Assembly: GCA_004431415.1 (NCBI GenBank)
Contig: QPMI01000655.1
Location: 1 to 64,000, forward strand
Direction: 5' to 3'
From: Cyanophora paradoxa
Taxonomy: Eukaryota > Glaucocystophyceae > Cyanophorales > Cyanophoraceae
DNA: 64,000 nt
Of the stretch, positions 42,801 through 53,454 are shown in pieces. The notes beneath the pieces are model-generated. The model did not search any database. It was not told where the DNA came from and worked only from the letters and a program-made list of their open reading frames with translations. Position 1 is the first letter of the stretch; every line of letters starts with the position of its first letter. The position numbers and the translations under genes are program-made.

Positions 42801-43395
42801 CGCTGCAGTGCGAGCTTCCAGCAGCCGAGCGCCGGCCGGTCGGCGGTTTGTGACTCGGAGGGTCGCCGGCCACGCGCGGCCGGGTCAAGCGGCCGAGTCG
42901 CGTCGGGTGACAAGGAGCCTTTCAGCAGCGCGACGGTGCCCGCAGTGAAGGCGCCGCGCCGGATTTGGCGCTGCGCTCAACCCGTTAGCTCGATGTGGCA
43001 AAGCACAAGACGATGTCTGCGGACAATAGGGGCGCACAGATTAGTAATTAGCATCTACCACCGCAGCGCTCGCGCGTTCCGACAGTTGCACAACACGCAC
43101 AAATGCCCCTCTACCCTGACCTTGGACCGAAGACCCTCTACCCCCCCCCCGCCTGCTGCAGTGCGCATGCACATGCATCTCTAGGTCTCTCCGATCCGGA
43201 CCCGCCAACACCCCTCCGCAATCTAGCGCTAGCCCCGCCGCGCGGGCGCCCAGCCCGCACATGCAAAGTGGAGCTTATGTTGAAATGAAGTCGAATGCAT
43301 TGAAAGAGAACAGCGAGAAAATAGAGGAGCGCCTACAGTAAGTCTGCTACGGGCATGAAACCTAGGTCTGCGTGTGGTGGCGGGGGCGCGGGGCC
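42801..43395. other. Intergenic region, tandem genes
   Basis: Lies between the start of the Lnt-like gene and the stop of the PRPP synthetase gene, both on the minus strand, so it holds the promoter of the first and the 3' end of the second. Contains a C9 run at 43141 and is richer in AT at 43260-43350. No conserved frame. Confidence 0.45.
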
Positions 43396-45146
43396 TCAGA
43401 AGAAGAGGGGGGCGACGGAGCAGCCCTCGTGGACGCGGAGGATCGTCTCCCCCAGCAGGTTCGCCACCGAGAGGATCTGCGGCGAGTCAGCCCGGCGCGG
43501 GGCGGCACGGGGCCGGGGCGGGGGCGGGGGCGGGACGGGCCTTGAGCTGGGGGAAGCGGCTCTCCTCGGGGATGTTGATGGTGTTCGTCACGATGACCTC
43601 CTCGAAGTAGCCGGAGGAGAGGCGCTCGACGGCGGGCGGGGAGAGGACGGCGTGCGTGGCGCAGGCGTACACCTCCCGGGCGCCCTGCTCGCGCAGGAAC
43701 TTGGCCCCGTTGTAGAGGGTCCCCGCCGTGTCGATCATGTCGTCGACGAGGACGGCCACCTTGCCCCGCACGTCGCCGATGAGGTTCATCACCTCGCACT
43801 GGTTGTGCTCCTGCCGCCGCTTGTCGACGATGGCGAGCGGGGCGCCGCCGAGCTTCTTGGCGAAGGCGCGGGCGCGGCCGACGCCGCCGATGTCGGGGGA
43901 GACGACGACGAGGTCCTCGGCGAGGTTCTTGGACTGGAGGTAGTCGAGGAGCACGGGCGAGGCGTACACGTGGTCCAGCGGGATGTCGAAGTAGCCCTGC
44001 ATCTGCGCCGAGTGCAGGTCGATCGCCAGCACCCGGCTCGTCCCCGCCGCCGTGATCAGGTTCGCCACCAGCTTCGCCGTGATCGCCTCCCGCCCGGGCG
44101 TCTTGTTCGGGTGCAGCTTGTCCGCCCTCGCGTACCCGTCTGCGCCCCGTGAGCCGCGGGCGGACGCCGGCGGCAACGGGGGCGCACAGTACGGGATGAC
44201 CGCAGCGATGCTGCGGGCGGAAGCGCGGCGGCACGCGTCGATCATAATGAGCAGCTCCATAAGCCGGTTGTTGACCGCCGCGCTGCGCGTCCGTTGGTGA
44301 GGAAGGAAGGCCGCGAGGAGAGGAACGAAGAACGACGCAACGGACCTGGTGGGCTGAATGATGAACACCTGGAAAACAAAAAACAAAAAGAAAGAGAATC
44401 AGTTCTCAGCTCGGGGTCTGCCACGGCGCGCGGCGGATCCAACGCACGTCACAGCCGCGGACTGAGTCCTCGATCTTGACGTACGTCTCGCCGTCCGCGA
44501 ACGTCTTGTTCACGCACTTGCCGAGGCGGACGCCGATGTAATCGGCCACCTCCTGCGCGAGGGGCTCGTTCTGCGGATCGGAACCCAAGGGTCAGGGGCT
44601 GGCATCCCGACGCGGCCCAAGGTTGCGGGCTCACGGAGGGGCCGGCGAGGATGCGGAGGCGGCTATCGTCGACAAAGCGAGCGACAGGCATTCCCTGCGT
44701 GAACGCCTCGCTCCGCCGGATCGACTGCCGATTGCCGTTCGCGCTGCTCTCCGGGGCCGGGATCGGCGGGGGTTTCATAGACTCTGGAGGGGATTTAGCA
44801 TGAGGGGCAGCTCCCAGGCCAAGTCAAACGTACCTGATAGTTTCCGCTCGCTGGGCGTGTCGGTGGTCCGGCCAGACTCCTCCTGGTTAGCTGTGATCGA
44901 CCGAGTCACTGCGGTCCGCCTCCGCTGTGCGTTGCTTTTGATGCCTGCACTGCCTGCAAAGAACTCCGGGCGAGCATTCTCGGCGCCGAAGGTCCGCGGC
45001 TGGCGAGCAGCGCCGCTCTGTCGCGAGGGCGCGACCGATCTCGACTCCGCGCAGCTGCTGGGGGCGGCGGCAGTAACCAAGCCGATCGCTGCAGTCCGGC
45101 TGATGCCGGCGGGGCTCAACGCCGACAGCGCGAAGCAGAGCTCCAT
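43396..45146 (-). CDS. prs: Ribose-phosphate pyrophosphokinase (PRPP synthetase) with long N-terminal leader
   Basis: Converts ribose 5-phosphate and ATP to PRPP for nucleotide, His and Trp synthesis. The core begins [10 protein letters not shown], spliced to [20 protein letters not shown] (44560), [19 protein letters not shown] and FIIQPTRSV (44370). It continues [82 protein letters not shown] and the PRPP-binding loop [20 protein letters not shown] near 43740. The last exon reads [20 protein letters not shown] and ends PLFF with TGA at 43396. Upstream, the exon from Met 45146 ([20 protein letters not shown]...) joins in frame through a 50-base intron to [17 protein letters not shown]. This adds about 150 residues: a hydrophobic stretch, then an Arg/Ser/Ala region, as in a bipartite plastid leader. 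Met 44778 would give a shorter cytosolic form. Confidence 0.93.
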
Positions 45147-45420
45147 GTCCCCGATCGCAGCCTGCTGTCCCGCGGGCCTGATCTTTACAACCGCTGCTTG
45201 CGGATACCTTCGAGAGACTCGCTACTAATCTCCACGAAACCCAGGTCGTGCTCTCTCGATTCCAGCCCTCACCCCCGTACCCCTTTCGACCGACGCTCAG
45301 GACGCTGAGGACGCTGAGGACGCCGCGGACGCTCAAACGCTGAGGACGCTCTTCGCTTCAGCGGATTCCTTTTCAACAGCCGTAGAGATTCAGGTTGCTT
45401 TAGCTGCGGCACCCAACAGA
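45147..45420. promoter_or_regulatory. Shared divergent promoter region, PRPP synthetase and GEMIN2
   Basis: Only 274 bases separate the two outward-facing start codons. It includes the tandem GGACGCTGA/GGACGCCG motif at 45300-45350 (five near-copies of a 9-mer: CAGGACGCTGAGGACGCTGA and following). No TATA box seen. Confidence 0.55.
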
Positions 45421-46553
45421 TGCCGCGCGAAGACGACGACGGGGAGCTGCAGCGGCCCGCCTTGCCGCTCGATGACCTCCCCTCAGGGCCTCCTCCCGAT
45501 CGACCGCCGGAGTCCGGCTTCGAGTACCTGCAGCAAGTGCGGTGAGTGCACGTACGGCGCGCCTGCAATCCCCCCGCGGCGCTCACGTACGAGCAGCTGG
45601 GAGGCGGCCCAATACCCCGACGTCGTCGTGGCGGACATAGATCCGGCGCTCCTTCAGCCGCGCGAGCCACCTCCGCCAGCTCCGCAGCGCGACACAGGGG
45701 CGCCGGAACACCTGCTTCCTTCGCGAGACTGGGAACGCGAGTTCCTGTCATGGTTCTCGGAGCTGCGACAGGTTTGTATCCCTCGCGTTTCAACCGCTTG
45801 CGCTTCGGTCGAGCGATGCACAGGCGCTGAACCGCTTGGCGACGAGGCCCATACCGGACGAGCTGCGGTCGCGGCCGTTCCCACGTATCAACGACGGCAA
45901 TGCTTGGCGCTCGTTTTGCCTGGGTCGCAAGCGGAAGATCGGGACGGAAGACCGGTCATCGGCGTCGGTGCGTCGCATGTGCACGGCGCACGTCTCACTG
46001 AGCCAGCAGAGCTCACCGCCCTGCCGCATGTGCAGGGGTTCTCATCGGCGGCGTCGGAGGCAGGCTCTAGCGATGCGCGCGGGGAAGTCAGCCCGACGGG
46101 CCCCCTCCTGCACGTAGTGCTGCGCCTGGATCAGGTGCGCTCCCGCCGCGAGAGCTCCGCGCGCGCGAGCCGCCGGCCGAGCGCGCGGGGGGCGCAGGGG
46201 GCGATCCAGACGCTGGTGGAGCGGCACGTGGAGTGGCTGGAGGGGTGCGAGGGGCGCGAGGACGGACGGCGGCCGCTCACGCGGGGGCGCGCCCTCTGGC
46301 TCTTCGCCCTCCTCGCCCGCCTCGACCGCCTCCTGCACGGCGACACCGCCGCCGCCCTCACCGCCCTCGCCCGCCTCTGCATGCGCCTCCGCGCCGCCAT
46401 GGTCCCAGCCCGCCCCGCCCGCCCCGCGACGGCCCGAGAGTGCCGGCTCACACAGGGGAGCGTGCGCAGGCGGCGGGGGAGGACGCGCAGCTGCCGGCCG
46501 CCAACATGCTCATCACCATAGTCACCAAGTACTTCAAAGTGCGCGTCGCGTAG
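45421..46553 (+). CDS. GEMIN2: GEMIN2 (SMN-complex component, snRNP assembly)
   Basis: Partner of SMN that holds the Sm pentamer during spliceosomal snRNP assembly. The first exon is MPREDDDGELQRPALPLDD ... GFEYLQQV, spliced at 45539 to WEAAQYPDVVVADIDPALL, matching the EYLRRVQxEAAQCPDVVVAQIDP block of human GEMIN2. RDWEREFLSWFSELRQ corresponds to its next helix. INDGNAWRSFCLGRKRK (45897-45950) matches the WKKFCLG block. After an exon with GPLLHVVLRLDQ, the C-terminal domain reads AIQTLVERHVEWLEG, RALWLFALLARLDRLLHGDT, ALARLCMRLRAAM and AANMLITIVTKYFKVRVA (46505-46550), the LNLLICLVSRYFDQRD block. The protein is about 290 residues, normal for the family. Convergent with RBM22, another splicing gene. 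Confidence 0.9.
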
Positions 46554-46722
46554 GCTCGGGGCCGGGGCCCAATGTACGCAAGGGCCCAGTAAACGAAATG
46601 CACGCAATGCATTCCAGAATTCCAGGAGCAGAGGGAGCAGAATGAGGGGGTCAACGGGGAGGGGATGCGGGTTCGGGCCGGGGAGGGCGGGAGGGCGAGA
46701 CGGGTGGTACGGCGCGGGGGCT

Positions 46723-48453
46723 CTACTTGTCCTTCTCGGCTGCGGAGGCGCGGGCGCCGGCGCCGCGCGCCGAGCCGAGTTGCGAAGGGTTCATCGAGGG
46801 GTACGCTTGTCCCAGAGCCGGCATGCCCTGCGCGCGCGAGGCGTGAGGCGTCCCCTACGCGCGCGAACGGCATGCCCTGCGCGGCGCGAGGGGGCGCCCG
46901 CCGCGCGGGGCGTACCGGCGGCACGTAGACGGGGACGGGGAGGGCGGCGACGCCGTCCTCGCCTGCGCACCGGCGCGGTCAGCGGGCGGGGAGGCGGCGG
47001 CGGCGGCGGTAGCGGCGCGGGGGGTACGTGCCGACGGGGATGGCGCTGGAGGAGGAGGAGCCCTCGCCGCCCTCCGAGGGCCGGTCGGGCTTCGGGTTGC
47101 CCCACATGAGCCGCAGGCGCAGCCCCTGCGGGGCGTCAGAGGGGGCGCGGGCGGGGTCGCGGGCGGGGTGCCCGCCTTGACGATGAGGCGGCCGTTGAGC
47201 TTGTCGGCGGCGTCCTCGGCGGAGGCGCGGGTGGAGTACGTGACGAAGGCGCAGTTGTGCTTGCCCACCATCCGCACCGACTTGATGTCCCCGTACGGCG
47301 AGAAGACGTCCCTGCCCCGCCGTCGGCGGCCGCGGCTCGCGCGCTGCCGGCGTGGCGGCCCCTAGGGGGCGCACCGGATGTCGCTCTCGTAGATGCGGTC
47401 GGGGAAGACGCCGCCGACGTAGAGGGTCGTGATGGACGTGTCCTCCGGCGGCTTCAGCGGCGCCACGTTCTTCAGCGGGCCCTGATTCTTCTTCACTTCG
47501 TCCCTCCGCGCCGGGATCCCCAGGTCCGACGAGTCCGGCATCTCGTGTCTGCCCCGCCGATCAACCCGGGGCTGCGGCCGCGAGGGGCGAGCGGGATCTC
47601 GCACGGACCGGAAGGGACACTTCCCGCCCTCCTTGCACTCGCCGCGAACGAAGGCGATGCAGAGCTTGGTGCGCTTTTGATATGGGTTGGAACGCGCCAG
47701 CTTCAGGATGTCGTTGCTGACTGGGAACTTGCCGTACGGCGTGTCGCCCTCGGCCGCCTTGCGGAGCGTCAGATCTGCGCAGAAGAAGGAGACAAAAGAA
47801 GATACGCGGACCTTCTTGTCGGCGATCTGTGCAAAGTACTCGCGGTTGATGTCAGACGCCGGCATCAGCATGCCCTCGTGATTCGGCCTGTACGCGTCGC
47901 GGACGATTGTCGTGAGTCCTGCCGAGAGCCTCTTCATCAACGCGATCCTTCGAACGATACGGGACGAAGTGCACCGAACTCCAGGTCGAGCAAGCAGGTC
48001 TGGCAAACATGCTTCACTTTCGCGCAGGTCTGGCAGATCTCAGTTCGCCTGAAGCGCGCCTCCGATCCCGGCCGCCACCGGAACACTGTAAAAGGGCGAT
48101 GGCAGGCCTGCGGTAGCGGGGGTCAGCTGGGGAGCCCATGGGAACACGCATGCCGCGGGTCAGGCCCATCGAGCGCGGCGCGGACCTTGCACTCCTTGCC
48201 AAACTGGTCCTTGGCCTAAGCAGGCGCGAAGCAGGCAGGATCAGCGTGCGCCCCCGCTTCGCAGAGTGAACGCGGGATGCGGACCATGCGGACGTAGGGG
48301 TTGTCGCCGAGGCATTTCTCGCAGAGGATTGGAAACTCGCTCTGCTCCCACCCGCTTTCCTGTGCGCCGGTAAGCGATACCGCCGGGAGCGAGCCTCCCG
48401 CTCGGGCGGCGGTGGAGCGGACGGCGGCCACGAACCCTATCGATGCTGGTCAT
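46723..48453 (-). CDS. RBM22: RBM22 (Ecm2/Slt11) spliceosomal zinc-finger RRM protein
   Basis: Spliceosome factor contacting the U6 ISL and catalytic RNA core. MTSIDR (48453) splices in phase 0 to [18 protein letters not shown], then [17 protein letters not shown] joins [18 protein letters not shown] and [26 protein letters not shown] (48000-48110), the N-terminal zinc-binding region. [20 protein letters not shown] (47880) and [20 protein letters not shown] follow. The CCCH finger [20 protein letters not shown] is completed across an intron (the His codon comes from the next exon at 47560). The RRM runs [18 protein letters not shown] (47440), [20 protein letters not shown] (47260) to [10 protein letters not shown] and [13 protein letters not shown]. 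The C-terminus via the distal acceptor reads [16 protein letters not shown] and ends AAEKDK, TAG at 46723. Very close to human RBM22 in domain order. Confidence 0.93.
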
Positions 48454-48856
48454 CGTGCGAGAGCAGCGGGCCTCTGCGATTCCACAGAGTGCCGCTGAGT
48501 GCCGCTCAGAGTGCGGTGGTCCCGGGTACAGCCTCACACACAGTCGGAAGGCTCATCCAGTCCAATCGACCCTTGGTGAGCTTCCCCGGCACGCGCGGCG
48601 AGGCGAGGCAAGCTCAAAGAGCGAAACCTTAGCATTGCGCAGCCTCCCTGAGGTCTCGGACCACTTGCTCGGATTTGAATCGTGTCACTCATCCGGGCCT
48701 CTGAGCGCGGCGGAAAGCGATCACAAGCGACGGCCTCGGTGCGTAGAATCTCTCGAGCTACCTTTTCACGCCCGCGCCGGCGCCGCGACCGGTTGGCCGC
48801 CTGAGCCCTCCAGCTCACCGCAGCCGTATGCGCAGTTGACGGCGCGCGCCGCGACT
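48454..48856. promoter_or_regulatory. Divergent intergenic region, RBM22 and coiled-coil gene
   Basis: 403 bases between outward start codons. It has AGTGCCGCTGAGTGCCGCTCAGAGTGC (48487-48513), a short tandem repeat of GAGTGCCGCT. No other gene or TATA box recognised. Confidence 0.4.
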
Positions 48857-51182
48857 ATGGACTCGGACACAGGTGAAACAGTGTGGGAGCGTGTATCAGA
48901 GCGGTATCTGGTGAAGTCCACAAGCCGCATCCCGCTTTCGGATGATGACGCGGTGGAGTTGGAGCCGAAGAAGGAGAGTAGCCCGCTCAGGCGTCATAAG
49001 GTGGTCACAGAACAATATATTGTCGACTCCAGCCAGCTGCGCGCCTCCAGCGACTCGAATAAGTTCCGGCGCTCGCCAAACACGAAGCCAATCGACCCCC
49101 CGCACACGGTCGCGCGCACGTCGCGTTGCAGCATGGCCGACCCGGAGCCTGACTCGGCCGTATACACGCCGCAACACTCCAGGCCTCGCATTCCAGCTCC
49201 GACCAAGTCGGGTGCGCCTCTAGATCTCGGCTGCCTTCCGCACGCTCAGTTTTCTGAGTCGTTCGGGCTGCAGGCTCCAAGCTTGGCATGTCGCCGCCCG
49301 CTTCACAGACGTTTGATGCTCGCGACGAGCGACCTTTCCGGCAGCGAACAATCCCGTCCGTCGTGACGCCGCCGGTGAACGGAGCGCTCAGCGGCTCGTC
49401 TGGTCCCGAATCGCCGGAAGACGTGGGCGCCCCCGCTGCAAGCCTGGAGGATCCCGCGCGGCCGTCGGCCTTCACGACCGCCTCGCCGCTGAGGCCACGC
49501 CCCTCGGCCTCCGCCCGCGACATGGCGGTCTCGTCCTATGCGTCCCGAGTGGCGGACACACCCGAGACATCCGCGCCGCCTCCGCGCGGCGAGTTCATGT
49601 CGCCTCCGCCCGCGCGTGTCGGGCTCGGCCAGCCGATGAACGCGCCGAACACCGTCCCGCGCGCGGGGAGGGCGGACGAGTCAGCGGAGGGCTCGGCGCT
49701 CGACACGTCCGGGGTGAGCGCGGCGGACCACGCCGTCTCCCCGGGCAGGCGCTTCAAGGACTACCTGAAGAGCGGCACCAAGCAGGTGCCCCACGCCGGC
49801 CGTCCCTCACCGGCCCCGCGCTGACGGCGCCGTCTCGCGCAGCTGAAGAGCGAGCGGCTGCGGCTGTACGGCGAGATCGAGAAGCTGCGGCAGAACCTGA
49901 AGGTGTTGAAGGACGAGCGGCGACAGCAGGAGGACCCCTCGCGGCTGCCGCGGCAGCGCTCGTCGCGCGGCGGCGGCGACGAGGCCCTCGACGCCAACAC
50001 CTCACAAACGAGCACCTCCGCCTCCGACTCCCGCATCGTCTCTCGCGTCCGTTTCCGCCTGCCGGCCGCCCGCCCCGCGCGCATACCGACGCCCTCGTTC
50101 GCGCAGTCCGGCGCGTTCAACGGGCCCGCGACGGCGGCTGCTGCTGCTGCAGCTGCAGCGGCGGCTGCGGCGCTGCCGGTGACGGTGACGACGGCTGTGG
50201 CGTCGGCGGCGGCGGCGGCGGCGGCGCGGGCGGTGACGATGGCGCAGACGGTGGGGAGCAGCACGCTGCGGCACCGCGAGCGCTCCGTCGCGGAGCGCGA
50301 GATGGCGGTCGAGAAGCGCCAGATCGCCTTGCGGCAGGCCGAGGCCGTCGCCCGCGACCGCGACGCCGACGTCCGCGCCGCGGAGCAGCGGGCGACGCGC
50401 GAGCGGCTCGTCTCCGAGGAGCTCTCCGCCCGCGTCAAGAACCTTGAGGGGACCGTCGAGCGCCTCCGCGAGTGCGGCCGCGCCCGCCGCCCGGCGCCGC
50501 CGCGCCTGCGCCGACGCTGCGGGGCCAGGGAGCTGGAGGCGCGGGAGCGGGAGGTGGAGGAGCAGGGGCGGCGGCTGCGCGAGGCGCACGAGGGGGCGCG
50601 CAGCCGGGAGGCCCTCGAGCGGGCGACCGCGTGGGACGAGCGCGAGGTCGCCCTCGCCGCCCGCGAGCGCGTCGTCGCCGACCGCGAGGCGGAGGCGGCG
50701 CGGGCCGAGCAGCACGCGCGGGCCGAGGAGGCCGCCTCGCAGCAGCGCCTGCACGACCGCGAGCGCTACCTGGAGAAGCGCATGCGGAGCGTCGAGGAGG
50801 AGGAGCGGGCGCTGCTCGAGAAGCGCAAGTTCCTGGCGGGGCGCGAGGAGGCGCTCAAGGGCGGGAGGACAAGGTGCGGGGGCGGGAGACGAGCCTGGAG
50901 GAGCGGGAGCGGGCGGCGGCGGCGCTGCAGGCCTCGAGCTTCCACGACCGCCTCGCCGAGCTGGAGGCCCGCGAGACGGCCCTCCGCGTCCGCGAGCGCG
51001 AGCTCCAGGCCCGCCCCGCCCCGCCCCGCCCCGCCCCGCCCCGCCCCGCCCCTCGCCGGCGCCGGCGGCTGACGGTGCGGCAGGCGCGCTCGGCGGAGCT
51101 CGAGGGGCGGGAGGCGGCCCTCGGGGAGAAGGAGCGGCTCATGGGCAGCATGTTCAACAAGCTCCTCCACGAGCTCCACTGA
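48857..51182 (+). CDS. Coiled-coil protein with disordered N-terminus
   Basis: No family recognised. The start MDSDTGETVWERVSERYLVK opens a Ser/Pro-rich region (to about 49780) with many charged and phospho-acceptor residues; at least one intron lies near 49150-49290. A helix LKSERLRLYGEIEKLRQNLK begins near 49843. A poly-Ala stretch (50135-50175 and 50200-50230) precedes a long coiled coil from about 50270: RHRERSVAEREMAVEKRQIA, VSEELSARVKNLEGTVERLR, RELEAREREVEEQGRRLREA, RVVADREAEAARAEQHARAE, YLEKRMRSVEEEERALLEKR, LAELEARETALRVRERELQ. The last intron (51009-51083) starts with GC, and the final exon encodes ARSAELEGREAALGEKERLM and ends NKLLHELH, TGA. Repeated E-R-E / A-x-R-E heptads suggest a rod for scaffolding, for instance cytoskeletal or basal-body; this is inference from structure only. 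Confidence 0.75.
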
Positions 51183-51529
51183 GCCCCACGCGTGCCCCTC
51201 TCGACTGCCCCGCCCCGCTGAGTTGTTAGCTAGCCAGCAGGCTGTAAGTACGGCGCCCGGTGTGTCCCCTCGCTAAAATCGAAATCTTATCCAGATTCTA
51301 GGCCGCGTAGAAGTCCAGTTAGATAGGAGCAGCCCGTGCGACTTCGTCGTGATTGGCGTGCATGGCTTTTCCCCCTGTCCGCATCAAAATACATCGCGTA
51401 TGGTTTCGTTTGGTAATATGAACGGGGCTAGCTTTCGATCTGGCCTGCAGAGCGGGGCTAACCCCACTAAGCCTATGGTTGATCCTATCAATAAGAGAGG
51501 CGAGGGGGGCGCGGGGGCGCTGCGACGCC
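51183..51529. other. Convergent 3' flanks
   Basis: Between two stop codons. AT-richer than the genes (CTAAAATCGAAATCTTATCC at 51273; CAAAATACATCGCG at 51384). Nothing else recognised. Confidence 0.45.
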
Positions 51530-53206
51530 TCAGACGGTGACGGTGGTGGCGCCGCGGCCGCTGCTTGCGGGGTCAGAGGACGCCTCGGAGGAGCCTGGAG
51601 CGGCGCCGGCGGTCGCGCGCACCTGCTGACGGTGTGGCCGATGGACTCGCGGCCGGTCTGGGCGCGCATGCAGTAGATGACGCTGCGCGCCGGCGGCGCT
51701 GAGAACGCGGCCGGCCGGCTGGCATCGGCGCTGGCGGGGGCGGGGCGGGGGCGCACCTGACGACGGCGACGATGATGACAACGACGGCGACGATGGCGAC
51801 GATGAGGGCGACGATGGCGCGCTGGGACATGCCGCCGGAGGAGCTCGAGCCGGCCGGGATCGTCGAGCTCGACGTCGTCGCCGGGTACACCGACCGCGAC
51901 GCGATGCGGAAGCCGACGAGGGCGCTGGTCTCGTTGCCCGCCGGCGCCGCCGAGAGCGTCGCGAACGCGTACAGCGGCAGCTTCGACTTGTCCGTCACCG
52001 ATTGGAAGGCCGCCGGCTGCCCCGCGGCCCGTCAGCCGGCGCCCTGCGGCTGGCGCAGGGCGCCGGCGGGCGCGGACCAGGCCGGCGATGACGGTGGCCT
52101 GCGCGAGGGGCGCCGCATTCGCGTCCTTGAGGCTGAAGCTGCTCCCGCTGACCGTCACGGCCGAGGCGGGGTACAGGAACACGGTGGCGCCGGCGTCCGC
52201 GGTGCTGCTCGGCGCCGGTCAGGGCCCGCTGAGCAGGTCGGGGCGGGGCGTGCGCACAAAGTGAGGGGCCCGCAGACGTTGGGGAGGGCGCCAGCGTCGC
52301 CATAGCCGGCCTGGGGGCCGCAGACGCTGGCCACGGCGCCCTTGGCGGTGGCGGAGAGGGTCGCGTTGACGGCGCTGCTTTTCACGAGCGGGTAGACGGT
52401 CTCGTGGTAGATCGCGACCCGCACCTTCACCCTGCCCCCGCCGTCACGCGCGCTCGCGGGAGGAGCGCCGGCGAGCCCCGCGCACGTCATGTTCTTCTCG
52501 TACATGGCGGAGCAGATCCAGTAGGGCGCATCCAGGCCGGCGGTCGTGCCGTTCGTGACGTCGATGTCGATGTGCGACAGCACCGCGCTCTGCGCCGCGG
52601 CCGTCGGGCGCCGGCAGACGCTGGGCGCAGGCGGGCAGAAGGGGCCGTACAGAGAGGGCGCTGGCAGCGAGGCTGCTGTATTCGCTCTTCCAGATCTTGG
52701 TGACCTTCGCGTCGAAAACGGGCTTCGTCTCGTTCGCCGCCTTATCCTCGACCACGTTGGCCTTGGAAAAGGCACCGAAGTACACGGTGGCGTTCGGGCC
52801 GGAGGACGAAAGGTTCGGGAAAGCCACACGAAAAGTAATCCTGGCGCACGCGTCAGATGCGGCCGGTCTGCGCGTTTCGTTCTTCGCGCACTTGCAGGAT
52901 GTCGGCGGTGCCAGATCGGAAGTGCGTGCCGGGCAAATGGGCGTAAAGCACTGCAAACGGGCTGGTGTTAGGCCGGAATCGCCGCCGCTGCCCGGCGGCC
53001 GCCGTTCCGCCGGGCCGCCGCCGCCGGACGGAAGGGGCTCGGAGGAGCACCTTCCAGTTTACGAAGTTCGGCTCGCCGGTCGGAACGTAAAACTCCGCGG
53101 TTGGAGCCGTCCTCCCAAGCCCCGAAATTTGATATAGATCCGAATCAATGGACTGAGCGGCAGCAAGGCAAACCAGGCCGAGAACGAGGAGCAGTGCGCG
53201 TTTCAT
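51530..53206 (-). CDS. Type I membrane protein of unknown family
   Basis: Starts with a signal peptide MKRALLLVLGLVCLAAAQS (Met 53206; a second Met three codons upstream at 53215). The ectodomain is built from beta-like segments: LYQISGLGRTAPTAEFYVPT, FAVLYAHLPGTHFRSGTADI, ITFRVAFPNLSSSGPNATVY, AVLSHIDIDVTNGTTAGLDA, YWICSAMYEKNMTCAG, VRVAIYHETVYPLVKSSAVN, VFLYPASAVTVSGSSFSLKD and LYAFATLSAAPAGNETSALV. Several N-x-S/T sequons are present. A membrane helix AIVALIVAIVAVVVIIVAVV lies near 51770-51820 after a Ser-rich stalk. A short cytosolic tail from small exons ends near 51530 (GATTVTV, TGA). Overall about 350 residues. It resembles the neighbouring IPT protein in layout but not in repeats. Function unknown; surface receptor or cell-covering protein are guesses. 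Confidence 0.7.
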
Positions 53207-53454
53207 CGTCGGCAACGAACTGAACTAACCTTCTAGCTGTAGCTGCGAATCCTGCAGCTGCACACGACCGCCTTGCCTGGCCGCAGCTCGCCACAGCCTG
53301 ACAACACTGTACCCCGCCAGGTGACAAAAGGTCACAAAACTTCCCAAAGCCGCGTACGATTGCAACGTCAGCTGCTATCAATGCGCAAGCTGGATCATGA
53401 TTAGGGATTCAACCAGGAGAAGCACCTGGCCGGCGGCTAGAACCGACGACGCCA
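53207..53454. other. Intergenic gap, tandem genes
   Basis: Separates the membrane protein start from the F-box gene stop, both on the minus strand. Contains AGCTGTAGCTGCGAATCCTG and CTGCAGCTGC-type words; no clear signal. Confidence 0.35.
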
